Below, piece by piece: positions 6,494 to 13,784 of a stretch of 14,078 nucleotides of DNA (position 1 is the stretch's first letter; every line of letters begins with the position of its first letter). The DNA is from JAILEN01 sp036723975 (GTDB lineage Bacteria > Bacillota > Clostridia > Lachnospirales > Lachnospiraceae): positions 1 through 14,078 of the forward strand of contig DAIMGJ010000028.1 of NCBI GenBank assembly GCA_036723975.1, given 5' to 3'. The position numbers and the translations under genes were made by a program. The notes below the pieces were generated by a model. It did no database searches. It saw only the letters and a list, made by a program, of their open reading frames with translations, and was not told where the DNA came from.

Positions 6494-8647
6494 TCACAAC
6501 ATCTCCGTATCTTCCATGCGTTTTTCCATATAGTGCCCCAACTCTGTAAAGGGTTTTCTGATCCAAAGACCTAAAACCAGGGAAGCTACAACAAATATCA
6601 TAAGTTCCAGCAAATAAATCACATACGCATGCTCATACATTCCCGCTATAGACTCACGAAGCGCATTGATTCCGTATGGGAACGGGAAGAAAATATACAA
6701 CTTCTGGAAGAACTCCGGTAAAAGCTCTATTGGGTAGGTACCGCTGGATCCCGCAATCTGAATTACGACAATTACGACAGCAAAGGCCTTTCCCACATCC
6801 CCAAAGGCTAACACCAGAGTGTAAATCAAAAGAGAGAACGTAAAACTGATCATTGCAGACGCCAGCCAGAAATAAAACGGATGAATGCACTGTACGTGAA
6901 GTAAGAACAAATCTCCCAGCACAATAATCAAGGTCTGAATCTGTCCCAGGACAAAAAAGATTCCGTAACGTCCCAAATAAAGTTCATAATCCTTTGCATC
7001 CGGAAATACTATTGTGTTCGGTTTAACCTTTAGAATCGCAGTCAAAATCAAAGCTCCGACCCAAATCGCCAACACCGTATAAAAAGGAGTAACTGCCGAA
7101 CCGTAGTTTTCCACCGGATAAATCACTTCCGTTTCTATCTGAACCGGTTCCGAGAAAAATTCTCCGTACAAATCAGGATCTCCGGATAGGGTTTCCAAAA
7201 GCACCTGAACCTTGTCGCTGTCTTTTGCTGCATTTACCTTTTCTATCGTATCCTCAAGTCTGTCGGATAGCATATCAATGGCGTCTCTGGTTTGGGTAAA
7301 ACTCTTACTTCCGGAGTTTATGGTAAGCTGTAGTGCATCAAACACATCTCCCATACCTGCCAATGTAGAAGAAACGTTGTTTAGTAAATCACTGACATTG
7401 GAAAGAGTTGTATTTAAAGACTCCATGGAACTTTTAACCTTTGGAATCATGGTGTTTGTCATGGTGCTTTGAATGCTCTTTACATTATCGATGGCAGCAT
7501 TTATCTGATTAATCATGGCCTGTTTGTTGGTTTCAAAGTTATCTTTTACGTTTTCCGCCATCAAGTCGGTCTGTGTGGAAGTGATGCTCGTTTTCACCTC
7601 GCCGATGGTTGAAAGAACATCCTTTACCTGATCATAAGCGCCAAGGCTTCCTTCCGCGCCGCCAACGCCGGCTGCCTCCATGGATTCCGAAAGTGTTTTT
7701 AAATCCGCTGCAACATTATCCAAATTCTCTTTGGTTTTTTCCAACGCTTCGCCCATGGCTGCGGCATCACCTGCAATCTTTGCCTCTTCCAATGATTCAA
7801 CTGCTTTTTTCAGTTCTTCCACGGAATTATTCAACGTAGCATTGACGCTGCCGGTATAGGCATCAATTGCCCCCACCGTTGTATTTATGGAAGTTTGCGC
7901 ACTATCAATGGCATCCGCTCCGCTTGCGGCATTTTTTCCCATAGAGGTCACATCTTTATCAGCAACCGTTACTGCACTCGAAAGAATATCGTTTCCTTTT
8001 GAAAGGGCATCCAATGTTTTTTCATACTCTTTCAACTGATTGTTTACATTTTCCAACCGTCCAATCAGTTCATCCACACCGCCCTCTGCTTCTATATCGG
8101 AAGAAAGCTGATTGGCGTCTTTGAAAATAGTAGTGGTCATCACCTTTACAAACTTTTCATTGATATTGCTTTGCAAAGTTCCCACTACCGTATCGGAAAT
8201 CTTTGTTGCCACCGGATTTTTCTTTTGATTCTGATAGAAAATAAGTTGAGGCTTTGTGACTTCATGTCCGAAAATATCGTACATGTTATAAGAAAAGTCT
8301 TCGGATACCACGACAGCTCCGTAATAGCTTCCGTCTTTTACTCCTGTGACGGCATCCTCTTCGCTTTCCACAAACTGCCAGTCGATTTTGTCATTGTCTT
8401 TTAACTGCTCGATGATTTCATCGCCGGCATTATGATATACACCGTCATCATCGGTGTAGCCTTTGTCCAAAGACACTGCTGCCATTTTTAAGTTTGCGGT
8501 ATTGCCGTAGGGATCCCAGTTTGAATAGATGTTGCACCATGCGTACAGCGCCGGGAGGAAACATACTCCTATCACTATAACAAGTGCAAAGAAACTCTTG
8601 AATAAGTTTTTTAGATCTGTATAATAAATCTTCTTTATCATATTCAT
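6494..8647 (-). CDS. YhgE/Pip-family membrane protein, first paralogue
   Basis: This 717-residue protein leads the three-gene cluster. The N-terminal membrane helix (about 18-38) runs into PALYAWCNIYSNWDPY, the hallmark YhgE/Pip start. The next 140 residues form the conserved extracytoplasmic domain, with QNQKKNPVATKIS near its end. Residues of about 180-490 are low-complexity helical sequence, likely a coiled-coil stalk. The C-terminal block from 512 has about five membrane helices (near 524-541, 561-583, 590-612, 618-634 and 676-697) and the conserved GINALRESIAGMY. The start at 8647 is supported by GGAGAG nine nt upstream; an ATG two codons later is less well placed. A stop/start gap of one nt couples it to the 150-residue gene. 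Known relatives include phage receptor Pip, but substrate and activity are not known. Confidence 0.92.
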   Translation of the reverse strand: MNMIKKIYYTDLKNLFKSFFALVIVIGVCFLPALYAWCNIYSNWDPYGNTANLKMAAVSLDKGYTDDDGVYHNAGDEIIEQLKDNDKIDWQFVESEEDAVTGVKDGSYYGAVVVSEDFSYNMYDIFGHEVTKPQLIFYQNQKKNPVATKISDTVVGTLQSNINEKFVKVMTTTIFKDANQLSSDIEAEGGVDELIGRLENVNNQLKEYEKTLDALSKGNDILSSAVTVADKDVTSMGKNAASGADAIDSAQTSINTTVGAIDAYTGSVNATLNNSVEELKKAVESLEEAKIAGDAAAMGEALEKTKENLDNVAADLKTLSESMEAAGVGGAEGSLGAYDQVKDVLSTIGEVKTSITSTQTDLMAENVKDNFETNKQAMINQINAAIDNVKSIQSTMTNTMIPKVKSSMESLNTTLSNVSDLLNNVSSTLAGMGDVFDALQLTINSGSKSFTQTRDAIDMLSDRLEDTIEKVNAAKDSDKVQVLLETLSGDPDLYGEFFSEPVQIETEVIYPVENYGSAVTPFYTVLAIWVGALILTAILKVKPNTIVFPDAKDYELYLGRYGIFFVLGQIQTLIIVLGDLFLLHVQCIHPFYFWLASAMISFTFSLLIYTLVLAFGDVGKAFAVVIVVIQIAGSSGTYPIELLPEFFQKLYIFFPFPYGINALRESIAGMYEHAYVIYLLELMIFVVASLVLGLWIRKPFTELGHYMEKRMEDTEML

Positions 8648-8667
8648 GATTTATAACTCTCCAGCTG

Positions 8668-8707
8668 CCCGCCTGTCGGGATTGGTTTTTCCATCCCTCG
8701 TGGCGAG
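8668..8707 (-). promoter_or_regulatory. Leader hairpin before the first YhgE gene
   Basis: In the minus-strand RNA, CUCGCC pairs with GGCGGG (8702-8707 with 8668-8673), and inside it GGGAU-GG pairs with CC-A-AUCCC around an AAAAA loop. One U-G pair in the outer stem forms only in the minus-strand RNA. It ends a few nt before the GGAGAG ribosome site. It has no U-run, so it is not a terminator in this direction. A role in translation control or RNA stability is inference; I do not recognise a known riboswitch. Confidence 0.5.
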
Positions 8708-8715
8708 ACTAAACT

Positions 8716-8748
8716 CTATTATTAACCTGTTTTAATCCATAATAATAG
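8716..8748. promoter_or_regulatory. Perfect 9-bp inverted repeat, candidate operator
   Basis: CTATTATTA (8716-8724) and TAATAATAG (8740-8748) are exact reverse complements with a 15-bp spacer. The repeat overlaps the candidate -10 box of the YhgE cluster, the usual place for a repressor site. No regulator gene lies in the window, so the binding protein is unknown. A/T-rich repeats also occur by chance. Confidence 0.45.
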
Positions 8749-8771
8749 TATCACTTTATGTACTTTTTGAA
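8742..8771 (-). promoter_or_regulatory. Weak candidate promoter for the YhgE cluster
   Basis: On the minus strand TTCAAA (8766-8771), an 18-nt spacer and TATTAT (8742-8747) lie in the 157-bp gap between queA and the first YhgE gene. An overlapping alternative is an extended -10, TG-A-TACTAT (8745-8753). Both are below consensus, as expected for a regulated promoter. The gap also holds the inverted repeat and leader hairpin listed separately; I saw no clear queA terminator in it. Confidence 0.4.
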
Positions 8772-8804
8772 ATATACAATCACAATCCGAATGTTTATAT
8801 AGTT

Positions 8805-9860
8805 CTACAGAATCAGCATTGCATCTCCGAAGGAAAAGAAACGATAGCGTTCCTCAACCGCCTGTGCATACGCGGAAAGAACATGTTCACGGCCGGCAAG
8901 GGCGGAAACCAGCATAATAAGGGTAGACTGTGGTAAATGGAAGTTTGTAATCAGTCCATCGATAACCTTAAACTCATAGCCCGGGTAGATAAAAATGTCC
9001 GTATCGCCACTCTTTGGGGATAAAAGTGAATTTTTTCCGTTAATCTTTGACTCTGCTGCCGATTCCAGCGTACGTGTGGATGTGGTTCCGACAGAAATCA
9101 CACGTCCACCACGTTTCTTTGTGGCATTTATGATATCGCAGGCTTCCTTTGACACCTGATAGTATTCCGAATGCATATGATGCTCTAAGATATTTTCCAC
9201 CTTTACCGGACGGAAGGTTCCAAGTCCTACATGAAGGGTTACCTCTGCAATATCCACCCCCATAGCCTTAATCTCTTCTAAGAGCTCCTTGGTAAAATGA
9301 AGTCCTGCGGTAGGTGCTGCTGCCGATCCTTCATACTTTGCATAGACCGTCTGATAACGGTTCTTATCCTGAAGTTTGTGTGTGATATAGGGAGGAAGGG
9401 GCATCTCTCCCAAGGAATCCAACACTTCTTCAAAAATACCTTCATAGGAGAAACGTATCATACGGTTTCCCTCTTCGATGATATCCACGACCTCTGCCGT
9501 AAGTCTTCCGTCTCCAAAGGAAAGCTTTGCACCAATTTTGCATTTTTTACCGGGCCGAACCAGAGTCTCCCATACATCTCCTTCATGACGTTTTAATAAA
9601 AGCACCTCTACCGCTGCGCCGGTATCTGCCTTTACTCCGTACAAACGGGCAGGAATCACCTTGGTATTATTGATAACAAGGCAGTCTCCCGGACGGAGGT
9701 ATTCTTTTATATCATAGAAATGACGGTGGGTTACTTCCCCGCTTTCCTTTCCCAAAACCATCAGTCTTGATTCATCTCTTTTTAAAAGAGGATCCTGTGC
9801 GATTAATTCCTCCGGAAGGTCATAATCATAATCCTCTACTCTCATAGCAAATTCGCTCAT
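8805..9860 (-). CDS. queA: S-adenosylmethionine:tRNA ribosyltransferase-isomerase
   Basis: QueA transfers and isomerises the ribosyl part of S-adenosylmethionine onto preQ1 at position 34 of tRNAs with GUN anticodons, forming epoxyqueuosine in the cytoplasm. The 351-residue length is typical. Family landmarks are YDLPEELIAQDP (13-24), VINNTKVIPARL (62-73), AAPTAGLHFT (181-190), VTLHVGLGTFRPV (207-219), ITNFHLPQSTL (304-314) and FFSFGDAMLI (341-350). The ATG at 9860 has GGAG nine nt upstream. An internal ATG five codons in matches the start of many homologues but lacks a ribosome site, so I keep the longer form. It follows pheT by 90 nt, with a hairpin but no strong U-run between them, so read-through from the pheST operon is likely. 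tgt is not in the window. Confidence 0.97.
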   Translation of the reverse strand: MSEFAMRVEDYDYDLPEELIAQDPLLKRDESRLMVLGKESGEVTHRHFYDIKEYLRPGDCLVINNTKVIPARLYGVKADTGAAVEVLLLKRHEGDVWETLVRPGKKCKIGAKLSFGDGRLTAEVVDIIEEGNRMIRFSYEGIFEEVLDSLGEMPLPPYITHKLQDKNRYQTVYAKYEGSAAAPTAGLHFTKELLEEIKAMGVDIAEVTLHVGLGTFRPVKVENILEHHMHSEYYQVSKEACDIINATKKRGGRVISVGTTSTRTLESAAESKINGKNSLLSPKSGDTDIFIYPGYEFKVIDGLITNFHLPQSTLIMLVSALAGREHVLSAYAQAVEERYRFFSFGDAMLIL

Positions 9861-9878
9861 AAATCTTTACTCCATAAA

Positions 9879-9903
9879 GGGCTTAGAGAAATTCCCTAAG
9901 CCC
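9879..9903 (-). other. Hairpin in the pheT-queA gap
   Basis: GGGCTTAG (9879-9886) pairs perfectly with CTAAGCCC (9896-9903) around a 9-nt loop. On the minus strand only TTTATGG follows, a poor U-run that merges into the queA ribosome site. It may act as a leaky terminator or as a processing or stability element between pheT and queA. A smaller GTTTTT/AAAAAC hairpin lies at 9922-9938. Confidence 0.5.
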
Positions 9904-9950
9904 CATAAATTATGTATTTTCGTTTTTAAGATAAAAACCGTATCCCCGAT

Positions 9951-12371
9951 TTAAGCACGAAGTTCAATGTTTAACTCCTTAAGCGCCTTTAAAATACGTT
10001 CCATAGCGGAGGTAATGTCTTCTTCCGCAATTGTCTTGTCCTTTGCTCTAAAGGTAAGGGAATATGCCATGGACTTATGTCCCGTAAGTACCTGTGCACC
10101 TTCGTATACGTCGAAGAGTTCATAGGACTCAAGGTAAGCGCCACCCTTCTTTTCAAAGACCTCCTCAATATCTCCGGCAAGTACACTCTTTGGTACTACC
10201 ATGGAAATATCTCTTGTAGCAGCCGGGAAGTTTGCGATACCGGTGTACTTCTTCTCAAAGGAAGACATCTCTACGATATAAGGCATATCGATCACTGCCA
10301 CATAGGCATCTGTCTTCATATCATAGTTTTTCATTACCAAAGGATGTACCTGACCCAGATATCCGATAACGGTATCCTTATAGATAATATTTGCCTGGCG
10401 TCCCGGATGTAAGAAGTTCTTTCCTGCAGCAGGATCATACGTTACCTTCTTTGTCATTCCTACCTGGCTTAAGAATTCTTCTACCACACCCTTTAAGGTA
10501 AAGAAATCGCCCTCACCGTAGAATCCCAAGGTAAACTGCATACGTTCTTCCGGAAGTTCCGTTATCGGAAGTGCCTTTGGAAGATATATATTGCCAAGTT
10601 CGTACAAACGAACGTCTTTGTTACGACGATTATAGTTGGTAGCAAGGCTTGTCAACATACCGTTTAAAGAAATGGTTCTCATAATAGAGAAGTCTTCTCC
10701 TAACGGGTTTGAAATAACAACTGCCTGACGCTGCTTATCATCCTTATCCAAACGAAGCTTATCGTATACCTTCGGGCTTTCAAAAGAATAGGTATAAGCC
10801 TGTGAGAATCCACAGTACTCAGCTACGTCTCTAGCAATATTTTCGATTTCCATCTTGTAGCTTAGTTTTCCTGCTGTTGCCGCACCGCTTGGCAATGTGG
10901 TCGGAATCTTGTCATATCCGAAGAAACGAGCAACCTCCTCTGCCAAATCCGCATAAGATAACAAATCCTGACGGAAAGTTGGAATCCTAACGCTCTTTCT
11001 GTCATCACTTACTTCCAACTCTAAGCGTTTGAAGTAATCAAGCATCTCGTCTACAGATACGTTGGTACCAAGAATCTTATTGTATTTTTCCGGCTCAAAC
11101 GGTAAAGTAATCGGTTCATTTTTCACCGGATATAAATCTACAACACCACCAACAACTTCACCGCAACCCAACTCTTCTACCAGTTGGCAGGCACGGTTCA
11201 TGGCTTCAATGGCATTATTCGGATCTAAGCCCTTTTCAAAAATACCGGAAGCTTCCGTACGCATACCAAGCTTCTTTGCGGAAAGACGGATGTTGGTTCC
11301 GTCAAAACAAGCTGCTTCGAAAAGCATGGTCTTTACATCATCGGTAATCATAGAGTTTTCACCACCCATGATACCACCGATACCCACTGGCTTTTCTCCG
11401 TCACAAATCATAAGCATGCTATCGTCAAGCTCATGCTCCTGACCATCTAAAGTTGTAAACATTTCACCCCTTGTCGCATTACGAACCACTATCTTTTTAC
11501 CTGCAATGGTATCGTAATCATAGGCATGCATGGGCTGTCCATACTCTTCCATTACGTAGTTTGTGATATCTACGATGTTGTTAATTGGACGAATGCCCTG
11601 TGCACGAAGGCGTTCCTGCATCCACTTTGGAGAAGGACCAATCTTAATATTCTTTACGACTCTTGCGGTATATCTCTTGCAAAGGTCATAATTCTTTACT
11701 TCAACAGAGATGTAATCATTCACATCCTCGTTGTTTCCTGTTTCTTTTACTACAGGAGGAACAAATTCTTTTCTAAATGTTGCAGCTGCTTCTCTTGCAA
11801 TACCCATAACGGAATAGCAGTCTACACGGTTAGATGTAATCTCATATTCCACAACCGCATCATCAAGGCCAAGTACCTCTGCAGCATTTGCTCCAACAGG
11901 TGCATCATCGTCAAATACATAAAGTCCGTCAGCCGGAGCTTCCGGAAACATATCGCAGTTAGAACCAAGTTCTTCAATTGAGCACATCATACCAAAGGAC
12001 TCAACCCCACGAAGTTTTCCTTTTTTAATTTTTACGCCGCCTTCAACTCTCTGTCCGTCATGGCCGCCTGCCACGCGTCCGCCGTCTAGTACAACCGGAG
12101 TCTTCATTCCTACAACTGCATTTGGTGCGCCGGTTACAATCTGAACAACTTCAGAACCGATATCCACCTGGCAAACCACAAGCTTATCTGCATCCGGATG
12201 TGGAGCGATTTCTTTAATCTGTCCTACAACGATTTTTTCCAAATCACCATCCAACTGTTCAAAGAACTCTACCTTTGAACCGGAAAGTGTCATAGCGTCC
12301 ATGTATTCCTGAGGTGTGACATTCTCCATGCCGGGCACCATAGATTTTATCCATTTAAGAGATGTTTTCAT
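9951..12371 (-). CDS. pheT: Phenylalanyl-tRNA synthetase beta subunit
   Basis: PheT is the large subunit of the cytoplasmic (alpha-beta)2 phenylalanyl-tRNA synthetase. It binds tRNA-Phe and edits mischarged tyrosine. The 806-residue length is standard. The EMAP-II-like tRNA-binding domain covers about 44-150, with HPDADKLVVCQV (58-69), GAPN (81-84) and RGVESFGMMCS (121-131). B3/B4 editing and B5 domains follow, including RPINNIVDITNYVM, then the catalytic-like core. The C-terminal ferredoxin-fold anticodon-binding domain covers 709-806 and contains FPAATRDIS (715-723). The ATG at 12371 has AAGGAG at eight-nt spacing and lies 17 nt after the pheS stop, so the two are co-transcribed under the T-box leader. 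No frame break is visible. Confidence 0.98.
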   Translation of the reverse strand: MKTSLKWIKSMVPGMENVTPQEYMDAMTLSGSKVEFFEQLDGDLEKIVVGQIKEIAPHPDADKLVVCQVDIGSEVVQIVTGAPNAVVGMKTPVVLDGGRVAGGHDGQRVEGGVKIKKGKLRGVESFGMMCSIEELGSNCDMFPEAPADGLYVFDDDAPVGANAAEVLGLDDAVVEYEITSNRVDCYSVMGIAREAAATFRKEFVPPVVKETGNNEDVNDYISVEVKNYDLCKRYTARVVKNIKIGPSPKWMQERLRAQGIRPINNIVDITNYVMEEYGQPMHAYDYDTIAGKKIVVRNATRGEMFTTLDGQEHELDDSMLMICDGEKPVGIGGIMGGENSMITDDVKTMLFEAACFDGTNIRLSAKKLGMRTEASGIFEKGLDPNNAIEAMNRACQLVEELGCGEVVGGVVDLYPVKNEPITLPFEPEKYNKILGTNVSVDEMLDYFKRLELEVSDDRKSVRIPTFRQDLLSYADLAEEVARFFGYDKIPTTLPSGAATAGKLSYKMEIENIARDVAEYCGFSQAYTYSFESPKVYDKLRLDKDDKQRQAVVISNPLGEDFSIMRTISLNGMLTSLATNYNRRNKDVRLYELGNIYLPKALPITELPEERMQFTLGFYGEGDFFTLKGVVEEFLSQVGMTKKVTYDPAAGKNFLHPGRQANIIYKDTVIGYLGQVHPLVMKNYDMKTDAYVAVIDMPYIVEMSSFEKKYTGIANFPAATRDISMVVPKSVLAGDIEEVFEKKGGAYLESYELFDVYEGAQVLTGHKSMAYSLTFRAKDKTIAEEDITSAMERILKALKELNIELRA

Positions 12372-12388
12372 TTCGTTTTCTCCTTATC

Positions 12389-13408
12389 CTAAAACTGACT
12401 TAAGAATCTTTCATCGTTTTCATACAAAAGGCGCATATCGTCAATTTCGTACTTTAACAACGCGATACGCTCTAAGCCCATACCGAATGCAAATCCGGAA
12501 TACTCTTCCGGGTCGATTCCACTCATCTTAAGTACCTTCGGATGTACGGTTCCGCAGCCTAAGATTTCAATCCAGCCTTCCCCCTTACAGAAACGACATC
12601 CCTTACCGCCGCATTTAAAGCAGGTAACATCCATTTCTGCAGACGGCTCTGTAAACGGGAAGTGATGTGGACGGAATTTCACCTTGGTGTCCTCACCAAA
12701 CATTTCCTTGGCAAACTCAGCTAAGGTTCCCTTTAAATCTGCAAATGTAATTCCTTTATCAATAACCATACCTTCAATCTGATGGAAAGAAGGTGAATGG
12801 GTTGCATCCACTTCATCGGATCTAAATACTCTTCCCGGTGCAATCATACGAATCGGAAGTTTTCCTTTTTCCATCTGACGCACCTGAACCGGAGAAGTCT
12901 GGGTACGAAGCAAAATATCTTTTGTGATATAGAAGGTATCCTGTTCATCCTTTGCCGGATGATTTGCAGGGATATTTAATGCTTCAAAGTTGTAGTAATC
13001 CAATTCCACTTCCGGACCTTCCACTACCTCATAGCCCATACCGATAAAGATTTTTTCCACTTCCTGAAGGGCAATGGTGTTTGGATGACGGTGACCGATT
13101 TTATTTTTCTTTGCAGGGAGAGTAACGTCGATGGTCTCAGCAGACAAACGAAGTTCCAATTCCTTTGCCTCTAACGCTTCCTTTGCTTCTGCAAGTTTTG
13201 CTTCAATGATTTCTCTGGTATCGTTTACCATCTGACCAACCTTTGGTCGATCCTCCGGAGAAACGTCTTTCATTCCCTTTAAAATGGAAGTCATTTCACC
13301 TTTCTTTCCTAAAATGGAAACACGAACATCATTTAATGCAGAAAGTTCTTTTGCATTTTCAATCTGTTCCAATGCTTTCTTTTGGATTTCCAACAATTTG
13401 TCTTTCAT
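12389..13408 (-). CDS. pheS: Phenylalanyl-tRNA synthetase alpha subunit
   Basis: PheS is the catalytic class II subunit that activates phenylalanine and charges tRNA-Phe. I choose the ATG at 13408, giving 339 residues, because AAGGAGG lies six nt upstream and the protein then starts in the typical form MKDKLLEIQK. An in-frame ATG at 13474 would add 22 residues but has no ribosome site. An N-terminal coiled-coil arm covers about 1-90. Class II motifs follow: HPNTIALQEVE (108-118), APGRVFRSDEVDATHSPSFHQ (190-210, motif 2) and GFAFGMGLERIALL (305-318, motif 3). Four cysteines at 263, 266, 271 and 274 (CX2C-X4-CX2C) look like a metal-binding knuckle in the FTEPSAEMDVTC region, a feature I believe is found in some Clostridia PheS. 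Expression is controlled by the upstream phenylalanine T-box. Confidence 0.97.
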   Translation of the reverse strand: MKDKLLEIQKKALEQIENAKELSALNDVRVSILGKKGEMTSILKGMKDVSPEDRPKVGQMVNDTREIIEAKLAEAKEALEAKELELRLSAETIDVTLPAKKNKIGHRHPNTIALQEVEKIFIGMGYEVVEGPEVELDYYNFEALNIPANHPAKDEQDTFYITKDILLRTQTSPVQVRQMEKGKLPIRMIAPGRVFRSDEVDATHSPSFHQIEGMVIDKGITFADLKGTLAEFAKEMFGEDTKVKFRPHHFPFTEPSAEMDVTCFKCGGKGCRFCKGEGWIEILGCGTVHPKVLKMSGIDPEEYSGFAFGMGLERIALLKYEIDDMRLLYENDERFLSQF

Positions 13409-13414
13409 GCTTTT

Positions 13415-13421
13415 CCTCCTT
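13415..13421 (-). promoter_or_regulatory. Ribosome binding site that decides the pheS start
   Basis: AAGGAGG is placed six nt before the ATG at 13408. The alternative in-frame ATG at 13474 is preceded by GTGAAAATTTAA, which has no Shine-Dalgarno match. This supports the 339-residue PheS. Confidence 0.9.
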
Positions 13422-13428
13422 GTATAGC

Positions 13429-13461
13429 GTGTAACGAAACATCCACCGGATGTTTCTACAC
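13429..13461 (-). repeat. Strong hairpin just upstream of the pheS ribosome site
   Basis: GAAACATCC (13436-13444) pairs perfectly with GGATGTTTC (13448-13456) around a 3-nt loop. Outside it, GTGTA (13429-13433) pairs with TACAC (13457-13461), with a 2-nt bulge, for 14 bp in all. It lies eight nt upstream of the ribosome site and lacks a U-run. It would stay in the mRNA after T-box read-through. A role in 5' stability, RNase processing or translation is possible; none is shown. Confidence 0.65.
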
Positions 13462-13468
13462 GTAGTTC

Positions 13469-13517
13469 GCTCATTTAAATTTTCACCTTCGGCTTTGCCT
13501 CGGCGAAAGATTTGAGC
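13469..13517 (-). repeat. Second post-T-box hairpin
   Basis: In the minus-strand RNA, UUUCGCC (13502-13508) pairs with GGUGAAA (13481-13487). GGC/GCC pairs inside it around an AAA loop, and GCUCA/UGAGC (13513-13517 with 13469-13473) can close the base. It lies between the T-box terminator and the hairpin at 13429-13461. It is not followed by a U-run, so it is not a second terminator. Confidence 0.5.
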
Positions 13518-13523
13518 TCACAT

Positions 13524-13561
13524 AAAAAAAGGCTCCGCCCCTATGTTCTAGGGACGAAGCC
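13524..13561 (-). terminator. T-box regulated terminator
   Basis: GGCUUCGUCCCU pairs with AGGGGCGGAGCC over 12 bp, with two G-U pairs, around a 7-nt loop. A seven-U run follows (13524-13530). The 5' arm (13550-13561) is also used by the antiterminator, so this stem forms only when the tRNA is charged. Confidence 0.95.
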
Positions 13562-13747
13562 GTTATAAACTCCGCGTTACCACCCTGATTCCGAAAAGAA
13601 CTCTTTCCGGCACTCATTGCTTTATATAATTGTAGGCTCCCACTTGAAATTCGTTTCTTACCGATATGAGCAAAGCTTCCAGCCCGCGACTTCGCCTCTC
13701 TTCCACGTAAAGTAAGAATCTACTTAGAGTTTTCAACGCCTTTCGAT
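13524..13747 (-). promoter_or_regulatory. T-box riboswitch, phenylalanine specific, controlling pheST
   Basis: This leader RNA senses uncharged tRNA-Phe and lets transcription continue into pheST when phenylalanine charging falls. The T-box sequence AGGGUGGUAACGCGG is exact (13572-13586); its UGGU should pair with the ACCA end of the tRNA. Stem I is closed by UUCUUAC/GUAAGAA, and the 3' side of the specifier loop carries UUC followed by A (13646-13648), the Phe codon read by anticodon GAA. Stem III is the CCGGAAAG/CUUUUCGG hairpin just before the T-box. The CGUCCCU that forms the antiterminator is shared with the terminator stem. Starting about 13747, the leader ends in the terminator at 13524-13561. 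Confidence 0.95.
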
Positions 13748-13752
13748 TACCA

Positions 13753-13781
13753 ATAATAGCACGATGTCGCTTATATTTCAA
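13753..13781 (-). promoter_or_regulatory. Promoter of the T-box/pheST operon
   Basis: TTGAAA (13776-13781), a 17-nt spacer and TATTAT (13753-13758) give a good sigma-A promoter with a predicted start near 13746-13748, at the base of the T-box leader. The -35 box lies only four nt from the U-run of the upstream 6S RNA. Confidence 0.8.
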
Positions 13782-13784
13782 CAC

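Noticed and set aside
9843..9845. Later queA start at the internal ATG five codons in
   Set aside because: It matches many homologues, but there is no Shine-Dalgarno before it, while the ATG at 9860 has GGAG nine nt upstream. The choice changes only five residues.
11526..11981. 151-codon plus-strand frame opposite pheT
   Set aside because: It is a Cys/Ile/Phe-rich reverse image of pheT with no initiation signal; pheT is certain here.
13409..13474. In-frame upstream ATG that would add 22 residues to PheS
   Set aside because: It has no ribosome site and its codons run through the 14-bp hairpin, while the ATG at 13408 has AAGGAGG at ideal spacing and gives the normal family N-terminus.
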